DNA of 64,000 nucleotides, from positions 2,356,001-2,420,000 of the forward strand of contig NZ_JBHRSH010000001.1 in NCBI RefSeq assembly GCF_042643165.1. Direction: 5' to 3'. The position numbers and the translations under genes are program-made. The stretch comes from Hyphococcus aureus. GTDB taxonomy: Bacteria; Pseudomonadota; Alphaproteobacteria; Caulobacterales; Parvularculaceae. This document shows, piece by piece, positions 62,490 through 64,000 of this stretch. Each line of letters opens with the position of its first letter. Position 1 is the first letter of the stretch. The notes under the pieces were generated by a model. The model saw nothing but the letters and a program-made list of their open reading frames with translations, had not been told where the DNA came from and ran no database searches.

Positions 62490-62586
62490 CGCTTCGCCCT
62501 TTGGGCTACGCGTGGCGCAGCCAAGCGTAGAGCGAACCTTGGGCGAAGCAGTGCCCGGCGAAGCTCACAGAGCGAAGACGGGTTGC
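62490..62586 (+). repeat. Palindromic repeat-like stretch after tRNA-Thr
   Basis: A GC-rich stretch containing CTTCGCCC (after the tRNA) and its inverse GGGCGAAG (near 62552), plus CGAAGC-type short repeats. It resembles REP-like intergenic elements often found beside small GIY-YIG genes. I see no gene in it. Confidence 0.5.
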
Positions 62587-62838
62587 ATGTGGTATGTATA
62601 TATCATTCGAAGCGTGGCCTCACCCGAGCAAGAATATACCGGCGCCACTGAAAATCTGAAACAACGCATGGCCGACCATAATGCGGGCAAATCCTCTCAC
62701 ACCGCTAAGTATGCTCCATGGGAAATTTTATGGTACAGCGCCTTCCCGGACAAACTCAAAGCGTTAGCGTTTGAAAAATACTTGAAATCACATTCAGGCA
62801 GGGCGTTCACAAAGAAGCGGTTGATTGGCAGCGTCTAG
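62587..62838 (+). CDS. GIY-YIG domain protein
   Basis: An 83-residue stand-alone GIY-YIG nuclease-fold protein. WYVYIIRS and EYTGATENLKQRMADHNAGKSSHT are the two catalytic-motif segments (VYI and YTG, with Arg in LKQR), followed by WYSAFPDKLKALAFEKYLKS with the conserved Glu. ATG 62587 starts the domain exactly; an upstream start at 62512 reads through the palindromic repeat. It resembles the UPF0213/YhbQ group, whose function is poorly defined. Confidence 0.88.
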   Translation: MWYVYIIRSVASPEQEYTGATENLKQRMADHNAGKSSHTAKYAPWEILWYSAFPDKLKALAFEKYLKSHSGRAFTKKRLIGSV

Positions 62839-62861
62839 CCCCACCATCTCTCTCTTCCCAC

Positions 62862-62898
62862 AAAAAAAGACCGGCCCCTAAACACTCAGGAGCCGGCC
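62862..62898 (-). terminator. Intrinsic terminator downstream of dps
   Basis: On the minus strand, CCGGCTCCT pairs with AGGGGCCGG (one wobble), followed by a T7 run. It lies about 100 nt after the dps stop. Confidence 0.8.
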
Positions 62899-62994
62899 AG
62901 CGACAAGAGAAACCCGTATTGCCGCTTATGGGTGTGAACAGCGTCGGCGCGGGGTTTGTTCCCTTATATTCCTGCGACGCTTTGCTGCGCGAGA

Positions 62995-63465
62995 TTACTG
63001 GGTCAGGGCGCGCAGCATCCACGCGGTTTTTTCGTGTGTTTGAATACGCACAGTAAGGAGGTCAGCGCTCGCCGCGTCGCCGGCTTCTTCGGCGGTTTCC
63101 AGACCATTGCGGGCGCGTTTGATCAGCGTTTCATGATCAGACAATAACCGTTCAATCATGTCGGCTGCTTTTGGCGGCGCCGTATCGGCGTTTTCGATTG
63201 CTGAAAGCTCTGCGAATTGTTTGCCTGATGTGGGTGCGAAGACGCCAAGCGCGCGCACACGCTCCGCAATTTCGTCGAGCGCTTCCCACATTTCACGATA
63301 CTGTTCTTCGAACATGACGTGCAGCGTCTGGAATTGCGGTCCCGTCACGTTCCAGTGATAGGCGTGGGTTTTCATATACAGGGAATAGGTGTCCGCGAGG
63401 GTCTCGTTCAGCGCCTGCGCGACCGAGTTGCGTGCATTTTCTTCGATGCCGATATCAACTTTCAT
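62995..63465 (-). CDS. dps: Dps-family ferritin-like DNA-protection protein
   Basis: A 156-residue Dps subunit that oxidises and stores iron with peroxide and protects DNA in starvation. Ferroxidase ligands are visible: H37 (YHWNVTGPQF), H49, E53, D64 and E68 (LDEIAERV). Length and spacing are standard for the 12-mer family. AGGAGAGGA precedes the ATG. The promoter carries a long dyad, so regulation by a metal or peroxide regulator is likely. Confidence 0.94.
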   Translation of the reverse strand: MKVDIGIEENARNSVAQALNETLADTYSLYMKTHAYHWNVTGPQFQTLHVMFEEQYREMWEALDEIAERVRALGVFAPTSGKQFAELSAIENADTAPPKAADMIERLLSDHETLIKRARNGLETAEEAGDAASADLLTVRIQTHEKTAWMLRALTQ

Positions 63466-63500
63466 TATGGTCCTCTCCTTTGAATTTCTGCTTCAACAGA

Positions 63501-63552
63501 CACATAGGAACGCCACTGAGAACAATCAAATTGATAATATCAAAATGATTGT
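63501..63552 (-). promoter_or_regulatory. dps promoter with extended dyad
   Basis: A 31-bp near-perfect dyad (63522-63552) has outer ACAATCA/TGATTGT arms and the inner TTGATA-A-TATCAA. A minus-strand promoter candidate, TTGATT (63529-63524)-17-TATGTG (63506-63501), overlaps its downstream arm. The AT-rich form resembles Fur/PerR-class sites more than OxyR sites; the regulator is inferred. Confidence 0.55.
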
Positions 63553-63589
63553 TCGGATTTTTCGATGGAACTTTTACGGCTGAAAGAGC

Positions 63590-64000
63590 CTATTTCAGAG
63601 ACGCGCAGAATCTTTGAATCCGGGTGCAGGCCTCGCGCATATCCTCAATAGAGGCCGCGTAGGAAACCCGGAAAAACGGGGCGAGCCCGAAGGCCGCGCC
63701 GAACACGGCGGAAACGCCCTCCGCCTTGATGAGTTCTGTCGTGAAATCCTCATCGCTGGCGATCTTCGCGCCGTCCGGCGTCGTCTTGCCGATGGTTCCG
63801 GCGCAGGACGGATAGACATAGAACGCCCCTTCCGGTTTGGCGCAGGAAAGACCCTCCGCCTCGTTGAGCATGTCGACGACAAGGTTGCGGCGCTCCTTGA
63901 ATGCGTTGTTGCGCTCAATCAGGAAAGACTGATCGCCATTCAAGGCGGCGACGCTGGCATATTGCGTGATCGAGCAGGGGTTCGAGGTCGATTGCGACAT
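63590..64000 (-). CDS. Aspartate aminotransferase-like PLP enzyme (partial)
   Basis: The C-terminal 136 residues of a class I/II aminotransferase, cut by the right edge of the window. QSTSNPCSITQYASVAALNG is the segment after the PLP-lysine region, FYVYPSCAGTIGKTTPDG precedes the C-terminal domain, and the substrate-carboxylate Arg is in FFRVSYAAS. The N-terminal part with the catalytic lysine lies outside the window, so the true start is not here. Confidence 0.9.
   Translation of the reverse strand: MSQSTSNPCSITQYASVAALNGDQSFLIERNNAFKERRNLVVDMLNEAEGLSCAKPEGAFYVYPSCAGTIGKTTPDGAKIASDEDFTTELIKAEGVSAVFGAAFGLAPFFRVSYAASIEDMREACTRIQRFCASLK

Noticed and set aside
1..64000. CRISPR arrays, rRNA genes, insertion sequences
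   Set aside because: No regularly spaced repeats, rRNA segments or transposase genes with terminal repeats were seen.

Overview
The window comes from an alphaproteobacterial chromosome, probably the Parvularculales/Hyphomonadales side of the class. PopZ, a Pcm-like methyltransferase just upstream of TolC, the cvpA-purF pair and a rhizobial-type trb conjugation operon all point that way. The exact taxon is an inference. The window splits into two parts at a tRNA-Asn gene near 28.9 kb.

Positions 1-28,924 look like the right-hand part of an integrative and conjugative element (ICE). From left to right it holds: (a) a cargo cassette of response regulator, TonB-dependent receptor and cytochrome P450, facing a histidine kinase and a periplasmic binding protein (0.18-7.1 kb); (b) a ParB-like protein and an FseA-like DUF6499-DUF2285 activator (7.1-9.1 kb); (c) a tightly overlapping accessory operon (9.4-12.7 kb) encoding an ACP-like small protein, an XRE regulator, an ImmA/IrrE-type metallopeptidase with what I read as a C-terminal chagasin-like domain, a papain-like cysteine peptidase and a divergent thymidylate-synthase-like enzyme. 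It converges on a UDG-like/MazG-like gene pair (12.6-14.5 kb); (d) the transfer genes traG, an RHH gene and trbBCDEJLFGI, followed by DUF2274 and DUF736 genes (14.8-26.9 kb); (e) a large serine recombinase whose last codons run into the 3' end of tRNA-Asn. No relaxase or left attachment repeat is visible, so the element probably continues beyond the left edge.

Positions 28,971-64,000 are ordinary chromosome: MmgE/PrpD, a nucleotidyltransferase, a tripartite RND efflux operon, tRNA-Cys, Pcm-like/TolC/PopZ, an S9 peptidase, valS, a TPR methyltransferase, a BNR protein with a MoaD-like protein, a rhodanese lipoprotein, purF/cvpA/radA, a degenerate hybrid kinase, a carotenoid oxygenase, a degenerate EAL protein, NAD kinase, EgtB, a class II aldolase-like protein, cytochrome c, tRNA-Thr, a GIY-YIG protein, Dps and a truncated aminotransferase.

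The best candidate for an undescribed system is region (c). A cysteine peptidase with a complete papain active site sits directly downstream of a metallopeptidase fused to a domain resembling chagasin, the family that inhibits papain-like peptidases. Both are under an XRE regulator whose promoter carries two TGTC-N9-GACA operators. The adjacent TS-like, UDG-like and MazG-like genes suggest a linked nucleotide-based function. Inhibition, activation and phage defence are inferences from domains and layout.
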